This document shows, in pieces, positions 26,773 through 35,948 of a DNA stretch of 64,000 nucleotides (its first letter is position 1; every line of letters begins with the position of its first letter). Origin of the DNA: Roseospira visakhapatnamensis (GTDB lineage Bacteria > Pseudomonadota > Alphaproteobacteria > Rhodospirillales > Rhodospirillaceae); assembly GCF_014197915.1 (NCBI RefSeq), contig NZ_JACIGK010000014.1:1-64000 (forward strand), given 5' to 3'. The position numbers were made by a program, and so were the translations under genes. Under the pieces are notes generated by a model. The model was not told the DNA's origin. It was given only the letters and a program-made list of their open reading frames with translations, and ran no database searches.

Positions 26773-27822
26773 ATGAAATCGCTGTTTTCCTCGGTTGTTC
26801 TCGCCGCCACGCTGGCGGTGGGCCCCGCGTTCGCGAGTGACGGTCCTGTCGATACCTCGAATGTCCGTGACGACATCGCCGCCGACGCGACCGAGAAGGC
26901 CTATTCCATCGCCACCGTCGTCAAGGTCGACGGCATCGCCTGGTTCGACCGCATGCGGGACGGCGTCAAGCAGTTCGGCGCCGAGACCGGCCATGACACC
27001 TGGATGGTGGGGCCGAGCCAGGCCGACGCCGCCGCGCAGGTGCAGCTTGTCGAGAACCTGATCGCCCAGGGCGTGGACGCCATCACCATCGTGCCGTTCT
27101 CGGTCGAGGCGCTGGAGCCCGTGCTCAAGAAGGCCCGGGATCGCGGCATCGTCGTCATCGCGCACGAGGCATCGAACATCCAGAACGCCGACTTCATCCT
27201 GGAAGCCTTCGACAACCACGCCTACGGCGCCAAGCTGATGGAGGTCCTGGGCGGCTACATGGGCGGTGAGGGCAGCTACGTCGCCACCGTCGGCAGCCTG
27301 ACGTCGAAGTCGCAGAACGAATGGATCGACGGCGCCATCGCCTACCAGGAAGAGAACTTCCCGAACATGTCGCTGGTCACCGAGCGGTTGGAGACCTACG
27401 ACGACGCCAACACCGACTACAACAAGCTCAAGGAAGTGCTGACCACCTATCCCGACCTCAAGGGCATCGTCGGCGGTCCCATGCCGACCTCGGCGGGCGC
27501 CGGCCGCCTGATCGCCGAGCGGGGCCTGAAGGACAAGCTGTTCTTCTCCGGGACCGGCCTGGTCTCGGTCGCCGGCGAATACCTGGAGAACGGCGACATC
27601 CAGTACATCCAGTTCTGGGATCCGGCGGTCGCCGGCTACGCCATGAACATCCTCGCCGTCATGGCGCTGGAAGGGAAGGGCGCCGAGATCGCCGCCGGCC
27701 TGGACCTGGGCCTGCCCGGCTACACCGACCTGATCACGCCCGTCGAGGACAACCCGACCCTGCTGTATGGCGCGGGCTGGGTCGGCGTGACCAAGGACAA
27801 CATGGGCGAGTACAACTTCTAG
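26773..27822 (+). CDS. sugar ABC transporter periplasmic binding protein
   Basis: 349-residue periplasmic protein with a Sec signal peptide (MKSLFSSVVLAATLAVGPAFA) and the two-lobed sugar-binding fold of the RbsB/LsrB/RhaS group (Peripla_BP_4): QADAAAQVQLVENLIAQGVDAITIVPFSVEAL, GIVVIAHEAS, SQNEWIDGAIAYQEENFP and KGIVGGPMPTSAGAG. It resembles LsrB overall, but the positions I recall as the autoinducer-2-contacting aspartates appear replaced (HEAS and SQNEW segments), so AI-2 is not the likely ligand. Gene context points to 2-deoxy-D-ribose or a related deoxynucleoside sugar. GGGAGGAG precedes the start. Confidence 0.9.
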   Translation: MKSLFSSVVLAATLAVGPAFASDGPVDTSNVRDDIAADATEKAYSIATVVKVDGIAWFDRMRDGVKQFGAETGHDTWMVGPSQADAAAQVQLVENLIAQGVDAITIVPFSVEALEPVLKKARDRGIVVIAHEASNIQNADFILEAFDNHAYGAKLMEVLGGYMGGEGSYVATVGSLTSKSQNEWIDGAIAYQEENFPNMSLVTERLETYDDANTDYNKLKEVLTTYPDLKGIVGGPMPTSAGAGRLIAERGLKDKLFFSGTGLVSVAGEYLENGDIQYIQFWDPAVAGYAMNILAVMALEGKGAEIAAGLDLGLPGYTDLITPVEDNPTLLYGAGWVGVTKDNMGEYNF

Positions 27823-27908
27823 GACCTTGTGTGATCGGGGGCGCCGGATGCGGCGCCCCCGTCGCCTGTCACCCCCCGTTCCGTCCTGACCGATGGATTG
27901 GCCTGATC

Positions 27909-29411
27909 ATGTCAGAAGCGTTCATAGAGCTGCGCAACATCGGGAAGCGGTTCTCCGGGGTGCATGCCTTGGACGACGTCTCCCTGACCATCAACAAGGG
28001 CGAGATTCACTGCCTCGCCGGCGAGAACGGGTCGGGAAAGTCGACCCTGATCAAGGTGATCGCCGGGGTCTACCAGCCGGACGCGGGCGAGATCCTCATC
28101 GATGGCAAGACGGTGCGTCACCTGACGCCCATCGAGTCCGTGCGCCACGCGATCCAGGTGATCTATCAGGACTTCTCCCTGTTCGGGAACCTGACGGTCG
28201 CCGAGAACCTGGCCCTGAACACGGCCTTGCGGGCCAAGCGCAAGACCGTCAACTGGCGCGCCGTGCATGCCCTGGCGCGCGAGGCCCTGGATCGGCTGGG
28301 CGTCGAGATCGACCTCACCGCCGAACTGGAGACGCTGCCCACGTCCGGCAAGCAGCTTGTGGCCATCGCCCGCGCGCTGATGTCGGACGCCCGCCTGATC
28401 ATCATGGACGAGCCGACCACGGCGCTGACCGGCAAGGAGGTCGAGACGCTGTTCCGCATCGTCCGCGACATCCAGGCGCGGGGCATCGCGGTGCTGTTCG
28501 TCAGCCACAAGATGCGCGAGATGCTGGACATCAGCGAACGCCTGACGGTCATCCGCAATGGCCGCAAGGTGGTCGAGGGACCGACGTCCGATTTCGACGA
28601 GGGCGCCGTGATCCGCCACATGACCGGGCAGGACATCGTCGCCGAGCCCTACCGCTGGTCACCGCCGGACGGCGCGGCGCCGGCGCCGCGCCTGGAGGTT
28701 CGGGGCCTGAGCCGCCCGGGGCACTACGACGACCTGTCCATGACCATCGGGCCGGGCGAGATCGTCGGCCTGTCGGGCCTGCTGGGATCCGGCCGGACCG
28801 AACTGGCGCTGGCGCTGTTCGGCATGCAGCCGCCGGCCGCCGGCACGATCCTCATCGATGGCCGGCCGGTGACGCTCGGCAGCGTGCGGGACGCCATCGA
28901 CGCGGGCGTCGCCTACGTGCCGGAGGACCGGCTGAGCGAGGGCCTGTTCCTGACCCAGTCCATCAAGCGCAACATCCTGGTCACCTCCCTGGACGCCATG
29001 TCCCGCTGGACCGTTCTCGATCTGGCCCAGGGCGACCGCATGGCCCGCGAGACGGTCGCCGCCATGCAGATCGCCACGCCGACGCCGGAAAAGATCGCGG
29101 GCGAGCTGTCGGGGGGCAACCAGCAGCGCGTGGTGTTGGGGCGGTGGTTGCTGACCAACGCCAAGGTGCTGATCCTCAACGGGCCGACGGTGGGCGTCGA
29201 TGTCGGGTCGAAGGCCGAGATTCACCAGAAAATCCGCGAGCTGGCGCTGTCGCGTGGCCTGGGGGTTCTGATGATCTCCGATGACGTGCTGGAGCTGGCG
29301 CAGAACTGCAACCGTGTTGTCCTGATGCACCGGGGCCGCTTCGTCGACGAGTGGGACGGGGACGCCGCCAGCGAGCGTGTCATCAGCGAGACGCTCAAGA
29401 CGTTGACGTGA
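27909..29411 (+). CDS. sugar ABC transporter ATPase (tandem NBD, RbsA type)
   Basis: 500-residue double nucleotide-binding subunit. NBD1 has Walker A GENGSGKST and Walker B IIMDEPTTAL with a degenerate signature LPTSGKQLVAIARAL. NBD2 has a degenerate Walker A (LLGSGRTEL), a good signature LSGGNQQRVVLGRWLL, but Walker B reads LILNGPTVGVD in place of LILDEPTRGID. Both acidic residues are therefore lost in NBD2, and hydrolysis probably occurs at one composite site only. It starts 86 bases after the binding protein gene and powers the two permeases that follow. Confidence 0.93.
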   Translation: MSEAFIELRNIGKRFSGVHALDDVSLTINKGEIHCLAGENGSGKSTLIKVIAGVYQPDAGEILIDGKTVRHLTPIESVRHAIQVIYQDFSLFGNLTVAENLALNTALRAKRKTVNWRAVHALAREALDRLGVEIDLTAELETLPTSGKQLVAIARALMSDARLIIMDEPTTALTGKEVETLFRIVRDIQARGIAVLFVSHKMREMLDISERLTVIRNGRKVVEGPTSDFDEGAVIRHMTGQDIVAEPYRWSPPDGAAPAPRLEVRGLSRPGHYDDLSMTIGPGEIVGLSGLLGSGRTELALALFGMQPPAAGTILIDGRPVTLGSVRDAIDAGVAYVPEDRLSEGLFLTQSIKRNILVTSLDAMSRWTVLDLAQGDRMARETVAAMQIATPTPEKIAGELSGGNQQRVVLGRWLLTNAKVLILNGPTVGVDVGSKAEIHQKIRELALSRGLGVLMISDDVLELAQNCNRVVLMHRGRFVDEWDGDAASERVISETLKTLT

Positions 29412-29421
29412 GGACCCCGCG

Positions 29422-30399
29422 ATGGCCCTGTTTCGCAAATCGGAAGTGATTATCGCGGTGATTCTCTTGATCGCGATGATCGTGATCGGGTTGATCAACC
29501 CCGCGTTCTGGCAACTCGACAACCTGTTCAGCCTGCTGCGCAGCAACGTGATCATCGGCATCATGGCCCTGGGCGTGCTGCTGGTCATGATCTCCGGCGG
29601 CATCGACGTGTCGTTCCCCGCCTTCGCGGTGGCGGCGATGTACCTGACCGTCAAGGGCATGATCTTCTTCGGGCATGACGGCGTCATCCTGCCGTTCGCC
29701 GCCGCCGCCACCATGGGGGTGCTGTTCGGCTGCCTGAACGCCTTTTTCGTCTACACGTTCCGGATGATCCCGCTGATCGTGACGCTGGGCACGGGCAGCA
29801 TGGTGCGCGGCTTCCTGCTGGGCGTGGTCGGCACCAGCATGATCAACATCAACAAGATGCCCGATGCGCTGATCGACTTCGGCAAGCTGGAGATCATCAG
29901 CCTGACCAAGGCCGACGGCACCACCTTCGGCTTGACCGCCATGATCCTGATCTACGTCGGGCTGGCGATCGCGCTGCACTTGGTGCTGCGCCACACCATG
30001 ATCGGACGCAGCGTCTATGCCCTGGGCGGCGCGCCGGAGGCGGCGGCCCGCGTGGGCTTCGATACCCGCAAGACGATCTTCTTCGTCTACTGCGTCGCCG
30101 GCATGCTGGCCGGGTTCGCCGGGCTGCTGCACAGCGGCATGATCTGGCTGGCCAATCCGCGCGACTTCGTGGGCCTGGAACTGGACGTGATCGCCGCCGT
30201 GGTCCTGGGGGGCGCCAGCATCTTCGGCGGACGGGGCAGCGTGGTGGGCACGATGCTGGGTGTCTTCATGCTGGTGATGGTCAAGAACAGTCTCATCATC
30301 ATGCACGTGGACACGACGTGGCAGCGGGTCGTTGTCGGGATCGTCATCGTCATCGCCACGGCGGCCACCGCCTGGCGCGACCGCAAGCGCCGCGTGTGA
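29422..30399 (+). CDS. sugar ABC transporter permease 1
   Basis: 325-residue RbsC-family inner membrane permease with about eight to ten helices. It contains IGIMALGVLLVMISGGIDVSFPAFAVAAMY, IPLIVTLGTGSMVRGFLLG, MIGRSVYALGGAPEAAARVGFDT and the family end ASIFGGRGSVVGTMLGVFMLVMVKN. It probably pairs with the second permease downstream as a heterodimer. It is 10 bases from the ATPase gene in the same operon. Confidence 0.93.
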   Translation: MALFRKSEVIIAVILLIAMIVIGLINPAFWQLDNLFSLLRSNVIIGIMALGVLLVMISGGIDVSFPAFAVAAMYLTVKGMIFFGHDGVILPFAAAATMGVLFGCLNAFFVYTFRMIPLIVTLGTGSMVRGFLLGVVGTSMININKMPDALIDFGKLEIISLTKADGTTFGLTAMILIYVGLAIALHLVLRHTMIGRSVYALGGAPEAAARVGFDTRKTIFFVYCVAGMLAGFAGLLHSGMIWLANPRDFVGLELDVIAAVVLGGASIFGGRGSVVGTMLGVFMLVMVKNSLIIMHVDTTWQRVVVGIVIVIATAATAWRDRKRRV

Positions 30400-30411
30400 C
30401 GGGAGAGTGCC

Positions 30412-31401
30412 ATGAGGTTCGCCGTGGATTTTCGCAGCCTGATCAACCGGGACAACAACATCGCCCAGTTGATCGTCATGACGGTGGTGATCTTCATCGT
30501 CATGGCGGCGCTCAGCCCGGACAAGTTCCTGCGATACTACAACTTCGAGTCCATCACCTACATCTTCCCCGAACTCGGCCTGCTGTCGATCGCCATGATG
30601 ATCGCCATGCTGACCGGCGGAATCGACCTGTCGGTGGTGGGCATCGCCAACCTGTCGGGCATCATGGCCGGGGTCTTCTTCCACGCGGTCCTGAAGGACG
30701 CGGGGGTCGAGGGCGGCGTCATGGTCGTCGGCCTGGGGGTGGTCCTGGCGTTGTCCGTCGGGGCGGTCGCCGGCGCCCTGAACGGGTTCCTGATCACCCG
30801 CTTCCGAATAACCCCGATCCTGGCCACCCTGGGCACCGGACAGGTGTTCGTGGGGCTGGCGCTGGTGCTGACGGGCGGACCGGCGATCGTCGGCTTCCCG
30901 GAGACCTGGGCCTTCATCGGCAACGGCAAGATCCTGGGCGTGGCGGTTCCGTTCGTCCTGTTCCTGCTGATCGCCGGGCTCATGACCTTCGTGCTGAGCC
31001 GCACCACCCTGGGCGTCAACCTGATGCTGATCGGCTCCAACCCCCGGGCCGCCGTGTTCGCGGGCATCCAGAAGAGCCGCATGATCTTCTACAGCTATAT
31101 GATGACCGGGGTCCTGGCCAGCGCCGCCGGAATCATCCTGTCGGGGCGCACCAACGCGGCGAAGTCGGACTACGGCACGTCGTATCTGCTACAGGCCGTG
31201 CTGATCGCCGTGCTGGGCGGCACCAACCCGGCGGGCGGCCGGGGCACGGTCATCGGCGTCGGCATCGCCGTCGTCGCCCTGATGCTGCTGTCGAGCGGCT
31301 TCCAGATCCTGCGCTTCAGCAATCACCTGATCGACTTCATCTGGGGCGCGTTCCTGCTTCTCGTGATCGCGCTGAACGCTTACAAGAACCGTGCCCGCTA
31401 G
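30412..31401 (+). CDS. sugar ABC transporter permease 2
   Basis: 329-residue paralogue of the preceding permease with the same landmarks: LLSIAMMIAMLTGGIDLSVVGIANLSGIMAG, RITPILATLGTGQVFVGLAL, TLGVNLMLIGSNPRAAVFAGI and GGTNPAGGRGTVIGVGIAVVALMLLSSG. Two different permeases with one double ATPase is the arrangement of Lsr-like and several rhizobial pentose systems. It starts 12 bases after permease 1 and has a GGGAG ribosome-binding site. Confidence 0.93.
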   Translation: MRFAVDFRSLINRDNNIAQLIVMTVVIFIVMAALSPDKFLRYYNFESITYIFPELGLLSIAMMIAMLTGGIDLSVVGIANLSGIMAGVFFHAVLKDAGVEGGVMVVGLGVVLALSVGAVAGALNGFLITRFRITPILATLGTGQVFVGLALVLTGGPAIVGFPETWAFIGNGKILGVAVPFVLFLLIAGLMTFVLSRTTLGVNLMLIGSNPRAAVFAGIQKSRMIFYSYMMTGVLASAAGIILSGRTNAAKSDYGTSYLLQAVLIAVLGGTNPAGGRGTVIGVGIAVVALMLLSSGFQILRFSNHLIDFIWGAFLLLVIALNAYKNRAR

Positions 31402-31453
31402 CGCCGGGCGCCCGGGCAAGACCCGCGCCCGCGCGGCGCGGAAGGAGCGAGCC

Positions 31454-32536
31454 ATGACCCCCGTTGCCATCGCCCTTGAGAAACACGCGTTCCGTCCGCG
31501 GGAGCGGACGGTGGCCACCTTCGCCGGCATGACGGCCTCGACCTTCGTCTATGACAGCGGCATCGAGGCGGTGCGCCTGACCACCCCGCGCGGCCACCTG
31601 GTGATCCTGCCGTTCTTCGGTCAGATGATCTGGGACGCGGTGTTCGACGGCGTCGACCTGACCATGGACAACATGTTCTCCATGCCCCGGCCGGCCGACG
31701 TGATCGTCGGCACCTACGGGTGCTTCGCCTTCCACTCCGGCCTGCTGCGCAACGGCTGCCCGTCTCCCGAGGACGACCACCCCCTGCACGGCGAGATGCC
31801 CTGCGCGCCCCTGGACGCGGCCGGCCTGGCCTGCGGCGAGGACGCCGAGGGGCCGTACATGGCGGTGACCGGGCACCGGGAATACGTGATGGGCTTCGGC
31901 GCCCACTACATGGCCCGCCCGCGCGTGGTCCTGCGCCCCGGGAGCACCCTGTTCGACATCATGATGTCCGTGGAGAACCTGTCGGGCGATCCCATGGACC
32001 TGATGTACATGTGTCATGTGAACTTCGCCTTCTGCGAGGGGGCGCGGATCATCCAGCCGGCGCCCTTCGACGCGCGTCACACGGTGGTGCGCACCGCCGT
32101 GCCGGGCCATGTGCGGACCACGCCCGAGTACCTGTCGTTCATCGATCGCCTGGCCCGGGACCCCGGCGCCATGGAGGTCCTGGACGAGCCCGCGCGCTAC
32201 ACCCCGGAACAGGTGTTCTACATCCGCGACCCGGGCACCGGCGCCGACGGCCGCACGGCCCTGATGATGCGCCGCCGCGAGGGCGACGCCTTCCACATCG
32301 CCTACGACACCGCCACCTTCCCGCACACCGTGCGCTGGGTCCTGGTCAACCGGGATCAGAAGGTCTGTGCCTTCGCGCTGCCCTCCACCTGTGAGCCCGA
32401 GGGCTATCTGGCGGAGCGCGAGAAGGGGTATGTGCGGACGCTGCCCGCCGGCGGAACCGCCGCCTTCGCGGTGCGGCTGGGCTATCTGGATGCCCAGGCC
32501 GCCGAGGCCGCCGCGACCCACATCCGCGCCCTGTGA
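31454..32536 (+). CDS. DUF4432 aldose-epimerase-like protein (DeoX-like)
   Basis: 360-residue cytoplasmic galactose-mutarotase-fold protein (DUF4432): VRLTTPRGHLVILPFFGQMIWDAVFDG, FAFHSGLLRNGCPSPEDDHPLHGEMPC, YMCHVNFAF and PHTVRWVLVNRDQKVCAFALPSTCEPEGY. The conserved HGEMP and CHVNF segments suggest sugar binding with general acid/base groups. DUF4432 genes accompany deoxyribokinase genes in enterobacterial deoxyribose operons (DeoX), so a mutarotase role on deoxyribose is likely but not proven. AAGGAG precedes ATG31454. Confidence 0.85.
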   Translation: MTPVAIALEKHAFRPRERTVATFAGMTASTFVYDSGIEAVRLTTPRGHLVILPFFGQMIWDAVFDGVDLTMDNMFSMPRPADVIVGTYGCFAFHSGLLRNGCPSPEDDHPLHGEMPCAPLDAAGLACGEDAEGPYMAVTGHREYVMGFGAHYMARPRVVLRPGSTLFDIMMSVENLSGDPMDLMYMCHVNFAFCEGARIIQPAPFDARHTVVRTAVPGHVRTTPEYLSFIDRLARDPGAMEVLDEPARYTPEQVFYIRDPGTGADGRTALMMRRREGDAFHIAYDTATFPHTVRWVLVNRDQKVCAFALPSTCEPEGYLAEREKGYVRTLPAGGTAAFAVRLGYLDAQAAEAAATHIRAL

Positions 32537-32583
32537 CCGGCGCCGCGCGGTCAAGACCAACACGGACTTCGAGGGACCCCGCC

Positions 32584-33543
32584 ATGCCCGGAAAAATCGC
32601 CGTCGTCGGCAGCAACATGGTCGATCTGATCACCTACGTCACCCGCATGCCCGACAAGGGCGAGACCATCGAGGCCCCGACTTTCCGCATCGGCTGTGGC
32701 GGCAAGGGCGCCAATCAGGCCGTGGCGGCGGCCCGGCTGGGTGCCGACGTCATGATGGTCACCAAGGTCGGCGACGACATCTTCGCCGACAACACCCTGC
32801 GCAACTTCGCCGACGCGGGCATCGACACCCGCCATGTGGCGACGGTGCCCGGCATGCCCAGCGGCGTCGCGCCGATCTTCGTGGAGCCATCGGGCGAGAA
32901 CAGCATCCTCATCATCAAGGGCGCCAACGCGGACCTGAAGCCCGCCGACGTGAACCGGGCGGCCGAGGATCTGAAGCGCTGCGCCCTGATCGTCCTGCAA
33001 CTGGAAGTGCCGCTGGAGACGGTCTATCACACCATCGCCTTCGGCGCCCGGCACGGCATCCCGACCCTGCTGAACACGGCGCCCGCGCAACCCGATCTGG
33101 CCCTGGATCGCATCACCGAGGCCACCTATCTGGTGCCGAACGAGAGCGAACTGGCGCTGTTGACCGGCCTGCCGGTGACCACCGCCGACGAGGCCGAGGC
33201 CGCCGCGCGCGTGCTCATCGCCAAGGGGATCCAGACGGTCATCGTGACGCTGGGGGCCAAGGGGGCCTTGCTGGTCACCGGATCGGAGGTCCGGCTGATC
33301 GACGCGGTGGCGGTCACGCCGGTGGACACCACCGGCGCGGGCGATGCCTTCATCGGTAGTTTCGCGCGCTATCTGGTGGAGTCCGGCGATCTTGATCAGG
33401 CGCTGCGGATGGCGGTGCGCTATGCCGCCGATTCCATCACCCGGCCGGGAACCCAGACGTCGTACGCCACGGCGGAGGCGTTCGCCGACACCCTGGCGCG
33501 GATGGACGGCCCGGCCTCCCGGGAGGGCGGTCCCCGTCCATGA
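32584..33543 (+). CDS. PfkB family kinase, probable deoxyribokinase/ribokinase
   Basis: 319-residue ribokinase-family enzyme. The N-terminal substrate motif GCGGKGANQAVAAARLGA, the anion-hole/catalytic motif DTTGAGDAFIGSFA and the mid motif NTAPAQPDL are canonical. In this operon it should phosphorylate 2-deoxy-D-ribose at O5 to supply DeoC; ribose specificity cannot be excluded from sequence alone. It is the last gene of the operon and ends 14 bases before the convergent histidine kinase gene. Confidence 0.9.
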   Translation: MPGKIAVVGSNMVDLITYVTRMPDKGETIEAPTFRIGCGGKGANQAVAAARLGADVMMVTKVGDDIFADNTLRNFADAGIDTRHVATVPGMPSGVAPIFVEPSGENSILIIKGANADLKPADVNRAAEDLKRCALIVLQLEVPLETVYHTIAFGARHGIPTLLNTAPAQPDLALDRITEATYLVPNESELALLTGLPVTTADEAEAAARVLIAKGIQTVIVTLGAKGALLVTGSEVRLIDAVAVTPVDTTGAGDAFIGSFARYLVESGDLDQALRMAVRYAADSITRPGTQTSYATAEAFADTLARMDGPASREGGPRP

Positions 33544-33556
33544 TGTCCGCGCACGA

Positions 33557-35521
33557 CTACGACGTGCCGGCGCCCGGGCCGTTGAGGAGGGCGGCGCGGA
33601 CCTTGCGGGCGAGATCCGCGCGCCGGAACGGCTTGCTGATCAGGTCGTGTTCGGTGCCGATCTGGCCTTCGCGCAGGATCGCCCCCTCGGCATAGCCGGA
33701 CATGAACAGGATGGGCAGGCGGGGCCAGCGGTCCCGCGCCGCCTGGGCCAGTTGCGGCCCCGACATGCCGCCGGGCATGACGATGTCGGTGAGCAGCAGG
33801 TCGATGGCGCGGTTCCTGGCGAGCATCAGCAGGGCCGCGGGGCCGCTCTCGGCCACCATGACGGTGTAGCCCAGATCCTCCAGCATTTCCGCCGCGACCA
33901 TGCGCAGGTCTTCCCGATCGTCGACGACCAGGACGGTCGCCGGGAAGGGCGCCCCGTCATCGTCCGGCTCGTCGGCCGTGGCGGCCGCGTCGCCGACGGT
34001 GCCCTTGCTGCGGGGCAGGAACAGCTTGACCACCGTGCCGCGTCCACCCTCGCTGTAGACCTTGATGTGGCCGCCGGACTGCTTGGCGAAGCCGAACACC
34101 ATGCTGAGGCCGAGCCCCGTGCCCTTGCCGACCTCCTTGGTGGTGAAGAACGGCTCGAACACACGATCGATGATCTCGGCCGGGATGCCCGTTCCGGTGT
34201 CGGACACGGCGACCAGCACGTAATCGCCCGGCACGACGTCGTGGTCGCGCGCGGCATACTCCGCGTCCAGATGCACGTTCATGGTTTCGATCGTCAGGTG
34301 GCCGCCCTGGGGCATGGCGTCGCGCGCGTTGAGCGCGAGGTTCAGGATGGCCGACTCCAACTGGCTGCCGTCGGTGCGGATGCTCCACAGGCTGTTCGCC
34401 TGTTTCAGGCGCAGTTCGACGGCCTCGCCCAGGGTGCGCCGCAGCAGGCCGACGAGGCCCTCCAGCAGGGCGCGGGCATCGATGTCCTTGACCTCGAGGA
34501 TCTGACGCCGCGAGAACGCCAGCATCTGCCGGGTCAGATCGGCGCCGCGCAACGCGGCGTGATAGGCGGCCTGGGCGCGCCGGAACGCGCGATCGTCCTT
34601 GCGCACCGACCGCAGCAGCAGCTCCAGATTGCCGGTGATCACCCCCAGCAGATTGTTGAAGTCGTGCGCCAGGCCGCCGGTGAGTTGGCCGACCGCCTCC
34701 ATCTTCTGCGCCTGTAACAGGCGTTGCTCCAGGTCCTTGCGCTGGGACAGGTCGAGGACCTGCATGACGAAGTGGACCGGGCTCCCATCCCAGGACCGGA
34801 CCAGGGACACCGAGACATGCACCCACACCACTTGGCCGCCCTTGCGGACAAAACGCTTTTCCAGCGCATAGGACACGGCGTCCCCCGCCAGGATGCCCGC
34901 GATGTGCGCGCCGTCGGCGTCGCAATCCTCGGGGTGGGTGAACGTCTGGACATCGCCGGCCAGCACCTCGGGCTCGGTGTAGCCCAACAGGTCGCAGAGC
35001 GCGTGATTGACCCGCATGAACCGGCCGTCGGGCGCCACCAGGGCCATGCCATAGGGCGCCGTCAGGAAGGCGGACCGGAAACGATCCTCGCTCTGGCGCA
35101 GCGCCTCTTCCGTCTGGCGGTGCAAGCGGTCCTGCGCGACCCGCTCCATGGCTCGCCTGAGGGCGCGGGTCAGCCCGTCCGGTGTCAGGCCGTCCTTCAC
35201 CAGGTAGTCCTGCGCGCCTTCCTGCATGGTTCTGACCGCCAGTTCGCGGTCGTCCCGGCCGGTCAGCACCAGGATCGGCACGTCGCCCGCCGCGTCCAGG
35301 ATGCGGCGCAGGGTGTCGATGCCCATGCCGTCGGGCAGGCCCAGGTCCAGGAGCACCGCCCCGGGCGGCACGTCGCTCCTGAGTTCGATGATGGCGTCGG
35401 CGAGGCGCGGCGCATGGTCGACGACGTGATCGAAGTCGGCCTCGTCCAGGTATTCCCGGATCAGGTCGACGTCGCCGGGATTGTCCTCGACGACCAGGAT
35501 GCGTTTGGTGAGATCAGTCAT
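33557..35521 (-). CDS. hybrid histidine kinase REC-PAS-HisKA-HATPase-REC
   Basis: Cytoplasmic signalling protein of about 654 residues without membrane helices. An N-terminal receiver (RILVVEDNPGDVDLIREYL, phospho-Asp in VLLDLGLPDG) is followed by a PAS domain (about residues 150-275), a HisKA domain with GGLAHDFNNLLGVITGN, an HATPase with N box ALNARDAMPQGG and G boxes DTGTGIP and GKGTGLGLSM, and a C-terminal receiver (phospho-Asp in LLLTDIVMPGG). The N-terminal receiver suggests input from another kinase, most simply the upstream two genes with which it overlaps by 8 bases. Confidence 0.93.
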   Translation of the reverse strand: MTDLTKRILVVEDNPGDVDLIREYLDEADFDHVVDHAPRLADAIIELRSDVPPGAVLLDLGLPDGMGIDTLRRILDAAGDVPILVLTGRDDRELAVRTMQEGAQDYLVKDGLTPDGLTRALRRAMERVAQDRLHRQTEEALRQSEDRFRSAFLTAPYGMALVAPDGRFMRVNHALCDLLGYTEPEVLAGDVQTFTHPEDCDADGAHIAGILAGDAVSYALEKRFVRKGGQVVWVHVSVSLVRSWDGSPVHFVMQVLDLSQRKDLEQRLLQAQKMEAVGQLTGGLAHDFNNLLGVITGNLELLLRSVRKDDRAFRRAQAAYHAALRGADLTRQMLAFSRRQILEVKDIDARALLEGLVGLLRRTLGEAVELRLKQANSLWSIRTDGSQLESAILNLALNARDAMPQGGHLTIETMNVHLDAEYAARDHDVVPGDYVLVAVSDTGTGIPAEIIDRVFEPFFTTKEVGKGTGLGLSMVFGFAKQSGGHIKVYSEGGRGTVVKLFLPRSKGTVGDAAATADEPDDDGAPFPATVLVVDDREDLRMVAAEMLEDLGYTVMVAESGPAALLMLARNRAIDLLLTDIVMPGGMSGPQLAQAARDRWPRLPILFMSGYAEGAILREGQIGTEHDLISKPFRRADLARKVRAALLNGPGAGTS

Positions 35522-35948
35522 TCCGTGACGGCAGTTTGACAATGGACAGCCAGAACCCCTCGATCGACTGGACGATCTCGGCGAACTGCTCCAGGTCGAC
35601 GGGCTTGGTGACGTAGGCGTTGGCGTGCAGTTCGTAGGTTCGGATGATGTCGGCCTCGGCTTTCGAGGCGCTGAGGACGACGACGGGAATCTTCATCAAC
35701 GCCGGATCCTGCTTGATCTCGGCGAGAACCTGGCGGCCATCCATTTTCGGCAGGTTGAGGTCGAGCAGCATCAAGTCCGGGACCGGGGCATCCGCGAACC
35801 GGCCACGCCGCTTCAGAAAGTCCATGGCCTCGATGCCATCGGCGACGACGTGCAGGCGGTTCAGGATCCGCGCGTCCTCGAAGTACTCGCGAGTCAGGTC
35901 CGCGTCGGCGGGATTGTCCTCTACCAAAAGAATATCGATAGCTTTCAT
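35514..35948 (-). CDS. Rcp1-type single-domain response regulator
   Basis: 144-residue stand-alone receiver with no output domain, of the Rcp1/CheY-like class that partners phytochrome-type kinases. It has the acidic pair in LLVEDNPADADL, the phospho-acceptor Asp63 in LMLLDLNLP, Ser/Thr switch in VVVLSASKAE and Lys in YVTKPVDLEQF. Its start overlaps the stop of the kinase gene upstream (ATGA), so kinase and regulator are translationally coupled. Confidence 0.93.
   Translation of the reverse strand: MKAIDILLVEDNPADADLTREYFEDARILNRLHVVADGIEAMDFLKRRGRFADAPVPDLMLLDLNLPKMDGRQVLAEIKQDPALMKIPVVVLSASKAEADIIRTYELHANAYVTKPVDLEQFAEIVQSIEGFWLSIVKLPSRND

Noticed and set aside
26773-33543. Autoinducer-2 (Lsr) uptake system
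   Set aside because: The binding protein is LsrB-like, but the kinase is PfkB-type rather than an LsrK-type FGGY kinase, the aldolase is DeoC, the AI-2-contacting acidic residues appear absent and the operator is DeoR-like.
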